Notes under the pieces: model-generated
The model's input: the letters and a program-made list of their open reading frames with translations, nothing else
Databases searched by the model: none
Told to the model about the DNA's origin: nothing
Assembly (NCBI GenBank): GCA_014529385.2
Contig: CM043966.1
Span: 41,949,537-42,013,536, forward strand
Length of the DNA: 64,000 nt
Source: Adiantum capillus-veneris
Lineage: Eukaryota > Streptophyta > Polypodiopsida > Polypodiales > Pteridaceae
Direction of reading: 5' to 3'
Made by a program: the position numbers and the translations under genes
Shown here: in pieces, positions 10,395 through 22,408 of the stretch
Position numbering within the stretch: position 1 is the first letter of the stretch
Layout of the letters: every line of letters starts with the position of its first letter

Positions 10395-13300
10395 TGTAAG
10401 GTCCCCAACCCGCCCATACCAAGATCGGGATGGGATCCTTGACAGGTCTCTAGGTCTGATAAAAATCAGTCTCTAAACAAGAAAAATCCAAGGAATAGAC
10501 CTTTACCATTGACAATGGCTTGGGTCTATAGCCTTAGAAGAAGACCTAGTCCTGTCTCGCAGCGGAAATGGGACAACGTATTAAAAGTCAAAAGAAACTA
10601 TTTCGGCCCTATAACTTCCACAATTTTGGCTAAGGTATCCTCAACCAACCCTTTTTTCCCCCTAACATATGTGAGGTCACAGCCGCTGGGAGATTCCTCT
10701 TCCAAGTAAAGAAGTTTTCTAAAAGTTTTAGTATGCAGGGATGAATAGTTACCTGACTAATCAGGTCCACCCATCCTTGATTGACAACCTTAGTCAATCC
10801 CCACTTACCACCCCGCACTCACACATGATTCTTTTTGTTATTTAATTACTACCATGTCCTTATCACAATTAAAATAATGATTCATATTATCCTTCATAAA
10901 AGGTTTTTATTAAAACAGCCCTTGCAAACATTCTTTTAGGAAACAGATATCTTTAGACTTAAAATAGGGTACTGTCAATCAAAACATTGTCCATGATAAC
11001 CATGACCAATACTCTTCTTGTCTCAAGATCACCTAAGGGTGAAAAAACGGCACTCATTCCTTATTCACAATCCGGACTGGATAAACCCCCACCCAAGGTT
11101 TCGGGTGCCCATACACCAAACCAGTTGCCCATACAACCGAGCGGCTCCCCTAGGATAAAAAACGGTATCCTAACTTATGTAGAAACATCAAGACATGACA
11201 CGGAGTAGAAACTCACTGTTCATGGGGGTAACCGACTTATCCGTGGCTAGAAAGCTATCATTATCATCAATTTATACCAAGGAGTCGGAGGTGTCTTGAG
11301 ACAAGTTGTCTTAAGGATGATCAATCATATCTTTCCTAATTCAATCAGTTTTAACTCAAACAATTCTTTCCTACATTATAAACAATGCACGTTGGAAGTT
11401 ATCTTTCGTTTTTGGTCAATTATTCCTTTCCTGATTCTCTCACTCCTTACGTATGCAATGCTAACTTATAAAAAGAACTTAAACTATGTAAAAACTTAAT
11501 TGAATAATGTGAAACCCACTTGGGATTGATCGGCCATCCGCGTAAGCCTATTACTAGGCCCGGCTTCGTCATCGTGCGATGCTCTAGTTCTTTTTAGAGC
11601 TACGTCCTTATCATCAAATGTAGGATTTTCTCGGGTCCTTTTAGGTGCCATAACTTCTTATCCTTATAAAAAGACTTAATCGATTAGAGGTTTAATTGAA
11701 TAATCTCTTTTCTTTCTTTTTATCCAAATATAATGATTTTTTGAGTAAGTAGGTATCCTTGATAGTTAATTGGATGAGATATTCCTCCTGTAACTTCTTT
11801 ATCCTATAAGTAGTTTCTCATAATTACCATTTAATTTGGGAAGCCCTTTTAACTAGGTTTATCCTTAGTCTATATTCCATTTTAACCTTAGTAAATTATA
11901 AATTTCTATCGGCTAATGGATTACTCACCCTAAATTGTACTTGGATATACTCTATCTTTAGGAATTTTCATAAATTTGATTTTTCTAATAATAATTTGTT
12001 ACACCAACCATTTATGCTGAGGTAATTTTTCCAACCTTCAATAGTGATTTTGAACCTCAGGTATTTATTTGGTAAGTATATGAATTCATTTACTAATTTT
12101 CTTTCTCTATTTTATACGCATAATCAATTACTTTTAATGAAAATAAGTACTTAAACTATTTATCTGAGGTTGGGGTACTTATCACGGATTCCACAAAGTG
12201 TGTTCTACCTCTGATAATTATATCAAAGGTTTTTGGATGAATTTACTATTTTCTCCCTTTTACTTTCTCCGAAAAAATAATGTAATTTTACTGAGATGAT
12301 TAGGTAAACTAATTACCTAAGGTTAACATAATTATCATGAGTTTCCTAACATGCAATTTACCTCTAATAAATAACTCAATGCATTTTGAATCAATTTGGT
12401 AAATTTTCCCTTTTTATTTGTCCTATAAACATAGTAATTCTGCTAAAGTAATTAGGTAACTTAGTTATTTGAGGTTAAAATAATTATCACATCTTCTCTA
12501 ACATGTAATTAATCTTTGATAAATAGCTCAAAGCATTTTGAATTAATTTGCTAGATTACCCTATTTCATTTGTCCTAGAAACATAGTAATTTTGCTAAAG
12601 TAATTAGGTAAATTCATTATCTCAAGATAACATAATCATTTTGAATCAATAATTCTGCTAAAGTAATTAGGTAAATTAATTATCTGAGGTCAACATAATT
12701 ATCACGGGTTTCCTAACATGTAATTAGCCTCTGATAAAACTCAAAGCATTTTGAATCAGTTTATTAATTTTCCACTTTTAATTTCTCCTAAAAATAGAGT
12801 AATTTTACTAAAATAATTAGATAAATTAATTATTTGAGGTTAAAATAATTATCACAAGCTCCCTAACATGTAATTAACATCTGATAAATAACTCAAAGCA
12901 TTTTGAATCAATTTATTAATTTCTCCTTTTTATTTTCTTCTAAAAATAGAGTAATTCTGCTAAAGTAATTAGATAAATTAATTATCTGAGGTTACCATAA
13001 TTATCACAGGTTTCCAAACATGTAATTAACCTCTGATTAATATCTCAAAGGATTTTCAATCAATTTACTAATTTGCCCTTTTTAATTTCTCCTAAAAATA
13101 GAGTAATTCTGTTAAAATAATTAGTTAAATTATTTATATGAGGTTAACATAATTATAACGCATTCCCTAACATGTAGTTAACCACTCATAAATAACTCAA
13201 ATCATTTTGAATCAATTTGATTATTTTCCCCTTTATTTTTCTCTATAAAACAGTGTAATTTTGTTAAATTAATTATGAAAATTACTCAAAAAATCTTATA

Positions 13301-14199
13301 ATTTTACTAGCTTAATGATAGTCCAATGCAGCTCTAATAATTATCTCAAAATAATCTAAACTTAATTAATATAATTTCCATTAATTTATGATTAATATGG
13401 ACAATTTCAGTCCTAATATGATATAATAATTAATTAGCTTAATATCCCTAAGCTTAATTACAACAATTAGCAGAGAATATTTAATTAAGAGAGGATTTTT
13501 GAGTATACATAGTCTTAATCTTTAATTTATTAAGAAAATAGGTTAATCTAGCCTTGCTAATTAAGAAGGATTAGGCTAATTATCGTTTAATGTAATCAAC
13601 TAGAGCTTAATCTCTAGTGATTTCTGCGTAACGGTCTCTCTGGATGAGAGAGAGAGTGTCAAGGCCCCGAGTCTGTCAAATTGTGAAGCAAAGGGTCCTA
13701 TTTATAGGTTTCTGGCACTCACAAGCTCTCACAAGCTGTAAAAGGCAGTTGCTTGCAGTTCAAGCAGTTCCCAAGCTGAAGATGGTGCCCCCTACTGCTA
13801 AATCTTCCCCGGGCAGGTTCATCATAGCCCCACACTGTCCCCTCAGCTTCCAAAATTGATTTTGACTATTTTCACTGACTTTTAATAATGAAAATTGGAA
13901 ATATCAATAAATTCTAGAACCTTAGGGTAAGAAAGTCTTTGTTAATAATAATTACTGAAACTATCCAATTTTACTTAACTAATCGAATTCCTAGTGTAAC
14001 CTTTCAGGGCCCGTAACTTTTCCAGATTTTATCGGAATCTGATTCTGAAAATTTCTAGCCCGGGGTTTGCTGTGCTTAAGATTTTAAAAATACCAATATT
14101 TGCCTCTGTCGGACAATTCTACATTGCTTTTTCAACAATCATATCAGTTGAATTAAGCTTTATACAATCTTTAAGGTTTGAGAAATTGGAAACCTTACA
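10395..14199 (-). repeat. 5' LTR of E2 (3805 bp)
   Basis: Same ends as the 3' LTR. About 450 bp shorter, mainly because the minisatellite (about 12290-13250) has roughly six or seven units instead of nine, plus a deletion near 11540 and one near 11980. The many point differences between the LTRs show the insertion is not recent. Confidence 0.92.
13699..13706 (-). promoter_or_regulatory. TATA box of the E2 5' LTR
   Basis: TATAAATA on the minus strand, in a CCTATAAATAGG context identical in both LTRs and about 490 bases from the LTR's upstream end. If used, transcription would start near 13670, leaving over 3 kb of the LTR as R-U5. Confidence 0.6.
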
Positions 14200-14204
14200 G
14201 AAAT

Positions 14205-14300
14205 CACCAAAAGCCAATCACTCATTGGCAAACAAATCATATCCGTTACAGCATCAAATCATAACAAAACTTCTAAGATATGTTTATAAGAAACTCTATA
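14205..14300 (-). mobile_element. LTR-A of E1, second part
   Basis: Continues the LTR-A alignment broken at 3838: CACCAAAAGCCAATC, ATCCGTTACAGCATCAAATC and AAAACTTCTAAGATATG match in order the reverse complement of 58550-58650. Similarity fades by about 14300, where other sequence begins. Confidence 0.75.
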
Positions 14301-15420
14301 AGGAGGTTTATTCTTTTTTTGTGGTGCTAAACACCCTGGTCTGCATATGATGTCTAGCTCGTCAAATAGAAGTGAAAGTCACTCTAGAGGTCTCCCACCT
14401 CATAAGCAGCTCACAACAGCTTTATTCTAGCACTTTTTGTGCTAGATATGATTAATTCAAGCATTTAATTTGCATAGATCTGTTTTGTGGCCTTTACAAT
14501 CCCAAACATGCTCCAAATTCAATAGAATTTTGCCTATTGGCTTCCTAAATGCTCTAGATCACAAGGGTACACTCAGATGGATCTTTTGACCTCAAATTTG
14601 GCCTCTAGGTGTTTGATGTCTTTATGGTCAAATTCAAGCTATGTTCCTACCCAAGGTGCTCCTTAATGTATACAACATGCACATGTGCTTACAAAAAATT
14701 TTGAAACTCAAACTTGCACAAGTTCACCACTTTTTGACAAGGAATTTACCAAAAAGAGTGAAATCCTCTCAATACTCAATCTATATGCACAAATGGAATG
14801 AAATTTGATGTATGTGCTCAACACAACATGCAAAATAGGGGTGTAAGGTCAAAAAGTCAATTTTGTTGCCAAAATTACCCTTCAGACATCACACATGTAT
14901 GATGTCTGTGATGGATTTTTGTTCAAAATTCATTTACAGTCAACCACAAGTCTCTAGCACTAGTTTTCAAACACTTCTACTAATTTCCATGCAAAAATAT
15001 CCTCAGAATCATTAGTTTCTCTTTTTTCCGTTCTTGAAACTCCGTCTTTTGACTTTTGGGGATCGAGGGTTGGTCAAAACCCTAGTGTCAAGGTGTACTT
15101 AGGGTAAAACACCCCTTTTTGAAACTCTAGTGCTATCAGATTTATCAAATTTGGTTTACAGGTGTCTCTTGAGACATCATACACGTATGATGAATCACTC
15201 GACCACCAACAACTACTCTAATCTACAACTAGTACGACAACTCTTAACTAAATCTATCTAGTCATAGACCCTCAGCAAGACACACGCTTATTGGCTGTAC
15301 ACTTGATCTTGGAATCATCTCTTTCAGATCCACTTAAGAAAAATGCTCTCTTTAGTCAAAACTAAACCAAGAAACCATCACATGAGTGTCAGTAGGATTA
15401 CCTACTCAAGTCCTAGTGTC
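14300..15420 (-). other. Leader of another minus-strand LTR element (E3), no ORF
   Basis: No gene seen. The stretch ends at a primer site (15421-15437) followed by an LTR, so on the minus strand it is the 5' untranslated leader. Contains two copies of a GACATCATACACGTATGATG-like palindromic motif (near 14886 and 15173). The junction with LTR-A near 14300 means the gag of E3 is missing. Confidence 0.5.
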
Positions 15421-15437
15421 CCCAACAACAGCACCAA
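15421..15437 (-). promoter_or_regulatory. Primer binding site of E3
   Basis: Minus strand TTGGTGCTGTTGTTGGG, adjacent to an LTR whose end reads CTCCCACAACA. Same general type as the E1 site. Confidence 0.75.
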
Positions 15438-15438
15438 T

Positions 15439-16350
15439 GTTGTGGGAGCGAATCATACCACACATAAAGTGCATGCAACACTACCTAGATCAACATAATT
15501 TCAATTGAGTACATAGATGACATGATAGGTGCACGGAGGCAATCTCTATAGCTTGTCAGGCTGGGACCATCCCACACATACAACACTCTGGAAGGCCCAC
15601 TTAACCAAAATCAAGAATTTAATTTCTCTCAACTACACCACTCAACCGACATACATATAAACGGAAGGAAACTCACCAAATCATACCAAAATCATACAAT
15701 ACTTAAGAAACACCATCCCCTTACTAGGATACACCTGCCCTAAAGCCTCTACACTCAAAGTCTTCACTCTAAACCCATTTGCAAAGAGTTTGTATAAAGA
15801 CAGAGTAGAATTTTGAAAGTGCCTGAAACTAAAATCTATGAGTATCTATGCGTAGCTTATGTTTCTATGATTCTAAGACTGCTTGCAATTAGAAAATATA
15901 CATTGTTTGATACACTTACGGCCACAAATAGCTCGTAGATGCATTGGCACATGCCCTCCATTTTCACGTGAATCCCTAGAGTTGCTGCATAACTCTGTTC
16001 AAGCCTATCACAATGGTATGGTCGGATCTTTAATGTGATGAGCAAGTAGGGAGTAGCATCAGGTTGAAGCTTACACTCTCTCTCTTTATCTCTCACAAAC
16101 AATTGACGGCATCACAAATTAAACCTTGATTAAGATGAAATTTGTTTTTACAAAATGACCTACTAGTACCTTATATACTAAGGCTACCATAGGTTAAAGC
16201 AAAAATAGATTTCAATGGGTCAAATGGATTTGTATTTACAATCTAGAAGTGCCATCACACCCCGACTTCCACAACTAGAATAGCTACTTATTACAAATGA
16301 TGTTTTTTTACCATAATTTGCATCATTTCATAACTCTCAAAAAATAAGAC
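15439..16350 (-). mobile_element. 5' LTR of E3, distal end unresolved
   Basis: Starts TGTTGTGGGAGCG beside the primer site. The other end is not fixed because no second copy is in the window and recognisable coding of a plus-strand element starts near 16370. No ORF inside is credible. Confidence 0.55.
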
Positions 16351-16369
16351 TTTGGCACCAAAATTGAGC

Positions 16370-17984
16370 TATGTCGTATTGTTGACCCATGGGTCAAAAC
16401 TGGTGAAGCAAGCATCTCTCTACTCAAGAATATAAAAGAAGTAGAAGAGTATTCCCTGTTTACACATCACATCATAGAAAAGATGAAGACTGAGGTATAC
16501 CGAAGGGAAAGAAGGATAACCAAGGTAGAGAACTCTAAACAAAACCTTGCAACTCATCTTAAACTAGCAAACGACTTTGTAGAGGAATTTAGCACTCTGC
16601 ATAAAAAGTTACAAGCCAAAACTACCAGGCTAGAAGAAACAAACACAAAGCAGCTGGCTGAACTCAAGGAGATGACAACACTAGTGAAGAAACTGACCTC
16701 TGCAAGTGAAAGCCATTAGAGAATAATATAAGAGCTAAATGACATGATGCTCGATACAAATGCACATGCTTATGGGCTACATACACAACTCAAAGTGGCC
16801 AACGTCCAAGCAGCACATGTAGAGGTATGGCTCAAAGACCAAAGTGATCTACTAAAAAGTTTAAAGAAAAAACCCCACAATTTTCACTCTCCAAGGGTCA
16901 AGCCTTGCCTATCAGGACATGGAAAAGAGAAATAAAATCTAGAGATTGAACTCAATTTGAAACACATGCAGAGAAGAGAGCTCTAATTTACAGAATTAGA
17001 CCTTAGAGCTACTAGACGCTCTCAAGGCAACCCAAGAGTAGCTAAAAGGTAAGAAAAATCCCACAAACAAAGAGCCCCCTAAGTCATCACCAAAGGAGAT
17101 TGAAGCTTTATAGTTTTTGCAATATGAGGAAGAGATTGAAGCCACAACATCACTTCTAGAGTCAGCAGATCCACTCAAGCTTAAGGTTGAACAAGGGACT
17201 ATAAACAACTTCACTGTTGAAGTTAAAAAAGCCTTGATGGTCAATATAGAACAGGAGTCGAAGGATATTTGGAAGGAAGAAATGACCTGGGAGCATCAAA
17301 TTCTACACTCTACCAATGTGGCATAGCTCACTTCCCAAAAGATTATAGATACATGGCACAGTAATCACTTCCATATTATCTTATCAAATATGAAATCCTC
17401 AAAGTTGCGGAACGACTACTTAAAGACCAAACTATGGACCATGCAGTGCATGGAGGAAGTTTTGGTTGAAAATACATGATATTGTTCACCCAAGATCCTC
17501 TACAAATTACAAAGGATCCCAAAATTTTCTTGATGCCAAGAGTGAGAAGTTGGGGCAGCCACCAACTCATCTTGAAGAAGCATCCTACATGGCTTACCCA
17601 TCCTAGATTGTCTCCACCCAAAGGAAAAGCTACAAAGGATTACATGTTCAAGACTCTCATAGATCCAATGAAATCTTCAAAAGGATCCTTGACATTGCAT
17701 GTGTAATGTTTATCAAGATTGCAAAGATGATTTTGACTTGTATGCAGACATTTCACCAAGCCAAGCAAACCAATGCTCCATGGATGTCTTTCCTAGAAGG
17801 CAACCAAGGATGGTGTACACTAATCAAACTTCAATTCATCACAAGAGGTGGCAAAAATAGATCAAATACCAAAACGCTCTCAATGCACTCAAATGGAAAC
17901 ATACAACTTGCAAATCCAAGCATTACTTGGTCATATCTAAAGACATGTTGTGAAAAACCCAAGCTAGGAGAGGGGAAATGTTAG
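16370..17984 (+). pseudogene. Coiled-coil extra ORF of plus-strand LTR element (E4)
   Basis: Several adjoining open segments (16370-16719, 16744-16935, 17117-17326, 17476-17706, 17706-17984) in shifting frames lie immediately before a polypurine tract and 3' LTR. The first is lysine/glutamate-rich with heptad-like leucines (LATHLKLANDFVEEF, LEETNTKQLAELKEM), a coiled coil. I recognise no RT, RNase H or integrase motif, so this is not pol but an additional ORF between pol and the 3' LTR, as also found in the element at 42763-49273. Function unknown; now degenerate. Confidence 0.55.
17966..17978 (+). promoter_or_regulatory. Polypurine tract of E4
   Basis: AGGAGAGGGGAAA directly before TGTTAGCAGC, the start of the 3' LTR. 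Confidence 0.75.
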
Positions 17985-18930
17985 CAGCAGGCTAATCTGG
18001 TAACACAATTTTGCACATTTTGAGACCAGTTCTATAATTTCTACCATTTTTAATATAAAAATCCCATCGTATTCAAAGATATAAATTTGATTATTATTTG
18101 GAGAATGTAAAAGCTAGTTGTTGGGCCTAGAGGTTCTAGATTTTATATATTCTAGGACATTTCTGGTCCTAACTTACTAGAAATTGAGCCAGTTTCACAT
18201 TCCCAAACTTTATGGCTAAAGTATAAAAGTCAAATTTTGAAACGTTTTTGTAATTTAATTTCGATAAGTATATGGCACATTTACAAAGCACTGTGTACAC
18301 TCCTTCTTCTTTATCAAGATTGTAACTCCCTCGAAAATGTTCCATTTGGACAACCATTTGCCTCATTGTATTTGTTGCAGATGAAAGCTCTTTACGACAT
18401 TGTAAGTTTCTTGCAATAAAATTGTGTTTTTGTTGTGGCTAACCTCCTTCTAAATCTATTTGTAACTCAATATTTAAATAACCAAATTGCATTTTATGCA
18501 TAGGAGAGGTGTGAATCTAACATTGCTAAGCTTTAGAGTGTATTCAGGACCAAAAATAGTTAGGTCAAATTTTCCCTGTAAATAATAAGTGCGATTTTGG
18601 AAAGTGGTCAAAGGGGGGTTTTGAGGCCATAGACATATGTCTCTAGTCTTTGCCTATCTGCCCTACGAGGTTGGTCATGTTTGCTTAGTGAATTGATGAG
18701 ATTTGCTTGCAAATGTCACTATTAGTTTTTATTGTTTGACATGCCATCGAGTGTAGCTTTGAGTAGATAGGGATTGAATGTGTTTTTCAAGAATCTGACA
18801 ACCTCTTGTGACCTACATGCACTAATCAAGCCGAATAATCCCATGGTATGACATTTATGTACGTGGTTTTTATTGTCTCTAGAATAAGATAGTGTGGCTT
18901 GGCAACCAGCGAGATCTCACTTTGTGAGGA
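17979..18930 (+). mobile_element. 3' LTR of E4 (distant LTR-A relative)
   Basis: Begins TGTTAGCAGCAGG after the polypurine tract. Its second half follows the same block order as LTR-A at 58380-58815: a GCATTTAG/GAGTGTATTC block, a GAGACCATAAGCATGTG-like block, the CCTCTTGT..CCTCTATGCACTA block, then CCCATGG..TGACA and AATAAGATAG.GTG. Ends near 18930 where copia coding starts. Useful as the only copy whose upstream end is clear. Confidence 0.65.
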
Positions 18931-18934
18931 CTTC

Positions 18935-19332
18935 CTGTTTGTATACCATACAATAAATCCTCACATACCTTAAAACTAGAATAATAAAGACCCAATAAGA
19001 AACCCAAATGAGACAATGCCTGCATTACCTTTCACTCATATGACCAATCCGACAATGCCACATAGATGTAATTGGTTGCTTGGCTATACATATAACATTG
19101 TTCTTAACACTAGCAACATGCAGAGTGTAAAGATTTCCATGTTTGTAACCCTTTTCCACAATCAATGAACCCTTTCAAAACTTCCAAGAAGCATCTCCAA
19201 AAGAGGTATAATAACCCTCATCATAAACTTGCCCATTGCTAGTCAAATTGTTCACCAACTTTGTAGCATGTTTCACATTCTTCAAAGTGAAGTTACATCC
19301 ATTAGCAAACCACAACTCCACATCACCAGTGT
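18935..19332 (-). pseudogene. Ty1/copia pre-integrase fragment
   Basis: The minus-strand translation gives the stretch from the end of protease into the GAG pre-integrase domain: a DVELWFANG-like start near 19320, HATKLVNNL, then WHCRIGHMSE and the VCEDLLYG end near 18960. In copia elements this segment links protease to integrase. Both ends are abrupt: LTR sequence on the left, palindromic repeats on the right, so it is a truncated piece interrupted by the neighbouring transposon. Confidence 0.8.
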
Positions 19333-20500
19333 CCACTTGAATCCACGTTCAAGTGGTGACTGCCCACTTTGAACTAGTTGCTCACCATTCTCAAGTGGTC
19401 ATCAAGTGGTGAGATACCACTTTCAAGTGATAGCTTAAACCTGGTCACTGCAATCAAGTGGCAAGCTCCCACTTTCAAGTGGCCAAACACCGCATTCAAG
19501 TGACCAGAATCAACGTTCAAGTGGTGACTACCCACTTTGAAGTAGTTGCTCACTAATTTCAAGTGGTCATCAAGTGGTGAGACACCACTTTCATGTGCTA
19601 AGTCACTACGTCAGTCATCACTCCATGCAAGTGATGAGGCACCACTCCCAAGTGGCAAGACACCACTTTCAAGTGGTATCTAAAACCTTGTCACTGCAAT
19701 CAAGCGGCAAGTTCCCGCTTTCAAGTGGCCAGAAATCGCATTCAAGTGACCAGAATCCACGTTCAAGTGGTGATTGCCCACTTTGAAGTAGTTGCTCACC
19801 ACTATCAAGTGGTCATGAAGCACTTTTCACAAGAGCTCCTCCACTTCCAAGTTGTGTTGGACCACTATCTAGTTCTGATGCTAGTCTGCCGCCTAGTATT
19901 TTGTCCCTCCCAGCTACTTTTTAAGTGCTAGATTTTAATTGGTGACTGGCCACTTTGAACTAGTCGCTCACCACTCTAAAGTGGTCATCAAACACTTTTC
20001 ACAAGAGCCTCTCCACTTTCAAGTTGTGTTGGACTACTATCTAGTGCTAATGCTAGTATGTCGCCTAGTATTTTGTCCCTCCCAGCTACTTTTTAAGTGC
20101 TAGTTCTGAACTTCCCCAGAACTTTCATGTCCTTACCACTTTTTAACTGTTGGCCACCATATTCAAGCAGTGCACACCATTTTTTATTGGAGGTTCATCA
20201 CCGTCAAGTGGTTTGAATTCACTTTTAAGTCGTGCCAAACCACTTTTTAGTTACGCTGAATGCGGTTTCTCACCACTATTAAGTTGTCCTCACACAACCT
20301 CTTAATATTCTACCTTTTTGTATGGTTACTAGTTTCTACACTAATTTGTATTTGTGGTGCATTATTTTCACAGGTAAAACAATACTACTGAATGTATCAT
20401 TACTAGTTCTTGGTGGTGCACACCAGTTTTTAGTGATATAGAATCACTTTTTAATGTTTTGAAACAATTTAACCAGTTTTGAATGCTAAGTTTATTTTTA
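19333..20500. repeat. Palindrome array, left (CACTT..AAGTG type)
   Basis: Dense short inverted motifs such as CACCACTTTCAAGTGGT, spaced 15-40 bases, many inside a longer tandem unit: the block TTCAAGTGGTGACTGCCCAC ... CAAGTGACCAGAATC recurs at about 19346, 19517 and 19759. A further tandem pair (about 19810 and 19995) contains CACAAGAGC and GCTAGTATTTTGTCCCTCCC. No coding is seen. Lies immediately upstream of the transposase-like exon and probably includes its 5' region or an intron, because an acceptor ends it at 20525. Confidence 0.8.
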
Positions 20501-20525
20501 ACATTTGTATACATGTATATTGCAG

Positions 20526-22408
20526 GTGGAGCTTTATTTAAGATTCAAAACAAAGTATGCAGATATTTAGATTTCGCAACGTTGCTTCGAGTCTATGAAA
20601 CCGTTCTTTGTCCGAAAATTGAGGGATCGCTACACATGTTGTTGTATTGTGCATGTACAAATGATTTTCCTTAAAGAGGCAGTAAATCACATGCGGACTC
20701 GAAGTTTTGATCTTCATGGTTCTTGCTGCATGTGCAGCTACCCTATATGCCTTCATCATGATGAAGTTGTCAACCATGGATGTCTTGCATACAAAAATGC
20801 AAGTATGAGTACCACTTCACTGTTGGAGTCTATACTCTGCCCTATACTTGCAGAACATAGTTTCCATAGCTACCAATGCTTGATGGGAACATGCAATGCA
20901 TGCGGTGTAGGTAATATTCAGATCTGTCCAAGAGAAGAAGTTGAGAAGAGTAAGCAAGTATCTGTGAAGTTTTTTGAAAATATAGTAGGTGCTATTGGAT
21001 TAAACAATGAAGCTAGAAAGAGCACTGTGAAAGACATTGTCCACAAGAAAATGCTGCCTAGAGAACTTTTGCGAGTGTACCAAGACCACTTGAAGAAGTA
21101 TGTCACTCACAATTTTATATTTAGGTGGCAAGCACAACATTTCAAGGATTGCATTTCTTTGTTTCCAGATGATGTGGTTGTCTCCGTCGTTGACTTTGCA
21201 GAGAACTAATCCTTCAAGGAGCAAAATGAGATCCAGTCAATGCATTGGTACACTAAGCAGGTCACTATCTTTGTCCTGATTACTTATTTCCGCATTGCAT
21301 CAAGTGCAATAAAGAAGACCATGCACTTTTTTGTCTCAGATGATAAACAACATGACACCTTATTTGTGCAACATTCTTTTCTCTTACATGCTCAATGGTT
21401 GATAGATCAAGGGCTAAGCTTTAAAAAACATTGGGTTTGGTCAGATGGCACAGCTTCACAATTTAAAGCAAAGCGACCGTTTTACTTTGTTGCTAGATAT
21501 TGGAGCCTTACTGGCATGGAAATGGATTGGAATTTTTTTTGCTCAAGACATGAAAAGGGGGAACATGATGGAGATGGGGCTGTCATTAAAAGGGCTCTAA
21601 CTCATGAGCAATTGAAGAAAAATAGCGTGCAGTTGACTTGTGCAGTTGAAGTTGTCTCTTTTTTGAGAATGCATCTCAGTATTGGAGCAACTGCTATGTA
21701 TGACAAGCAAAAGAGGGAGGTCGGTAGGGTGTTATGGGAGGTCAAGCTAGGCGATGTTCAGTGATCCCATCAATGGGACTGCAAACCATTGAAGGGCTCA
21801 AGAGAAATCCACTGTGTGAATGGGTATTCTGAGAACAACACTTGTGCATTGCGATCAAAACGGTTGTCATGCTTTTGTTTTCCTTGCAGGATTGGCCATT
21901 GGAGAAAGTGTATGAACATATCACATTGGAGACGTGGCAATATCACACTTTGGAGCCACTTGCTAATGATTCCCAGTCATACGGAGACTCAGACGATGAG
22001 GAGTTCCATGGGGCCACTTATGAAGGTCATTATGACTCCTTAAGCGATGCTCTCACACCTGGAGACAATTTTGTTGTCACTTATGAAGAGAATAGTGAGG
22101 AGGCTGTTGACTTCTACATTTTTAAGTGTGTAGTAGCTAAGGGCCTAACAACTAACGAGCAAATTGATGCATGGGGCAACAAGATAGAGAAGCATACTTA
22201 TATGGTCATGGGCCATTGGTATAAATCCCTGCAAGCAAACTTGTATGAGCTGTGGGATAACAAGCCAGTAGTTTTCATATATTCCCACTTGATAAGGGAA
22301 ATAAAGTTCCCTATGGAGCCTATAGTGCTCGATGGCATAGGAGAAGTGTTTGAACTTTCCAATGAAAACCATGAGGCAATATACAATAGCATGCCCTTTG
22401 AATTGTAA
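20526..22408 (+). pseudogene. DDE-like transposase candidate, two exons, decayed
   Basis: Exon at 20526 follows a good acceptor (TATATTGCAG). It runs in one frame to 21815 apart from stops at 20568 (TAG), 21207 (TAA) and 21762 (TGA). A phase-0 intron 21816-21889 (GTGAAT...CCTTGCAG) joins it to a last exon ending at 22408, about 600 codons in all. A cysteine/histidine group (C-x-C and HVQM region near 20635, CCMCSYP..CLHH near 20730, CNACGVGNIQIC near 20895) suggests zinc binding. Candidate RNase H-fold acidic residues are VVDFAEN (near 21190), VWSDGTASQFK (near 21440) and the HEKGEHDGDGAVIKR segment (near 21555). I believe it is a transposase from this D..D..D/E spacing and its repeat context, but I cannot name the superfamily; KDZ/Zisupton-like is one possibility. 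Confidence 0.6.
21816..21889 (+). other. Predicted 74-bp intron
   Basis: Begins GTGAATGGG and ends TTTTCCTTGCAG. It is the only nearby donor that restores the frame in phase 0 between the two long open segments. Confidence 0.6.

Larger units (their letters stand above)
3839..14199 (-). mobile_element. Complete non-autonomous LTR element with giant LTRs (E2)
   Basis: Two long direct repeats, both beginning TGTAAGGTCC and ending AACCTTACA, enclose a 2295-bp interior. The flanks carry a perfect 5-bp target duplication GAAAT (3834-3838 and 14200-14204). A primer site for initiator tRNA-Met and a polypurine tract sit at the correct inner edges for a minus-strand element. The interior holds only gag remnants and no pol, so it must use proteins made elsewhere. 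LTRs over 3.8 kb with a short interior match the LARD concept of large retrotransposon derivatives, but a gag with a CCHC knuckle remains, so it is better called a gag-only LARD-like element. Confidence 0.93.

Noticed and set aside
19374-19931. ORFs on both strands in the left array
   Set aside because: Repeat translations; frames open on both strands because of the palindromic motif.
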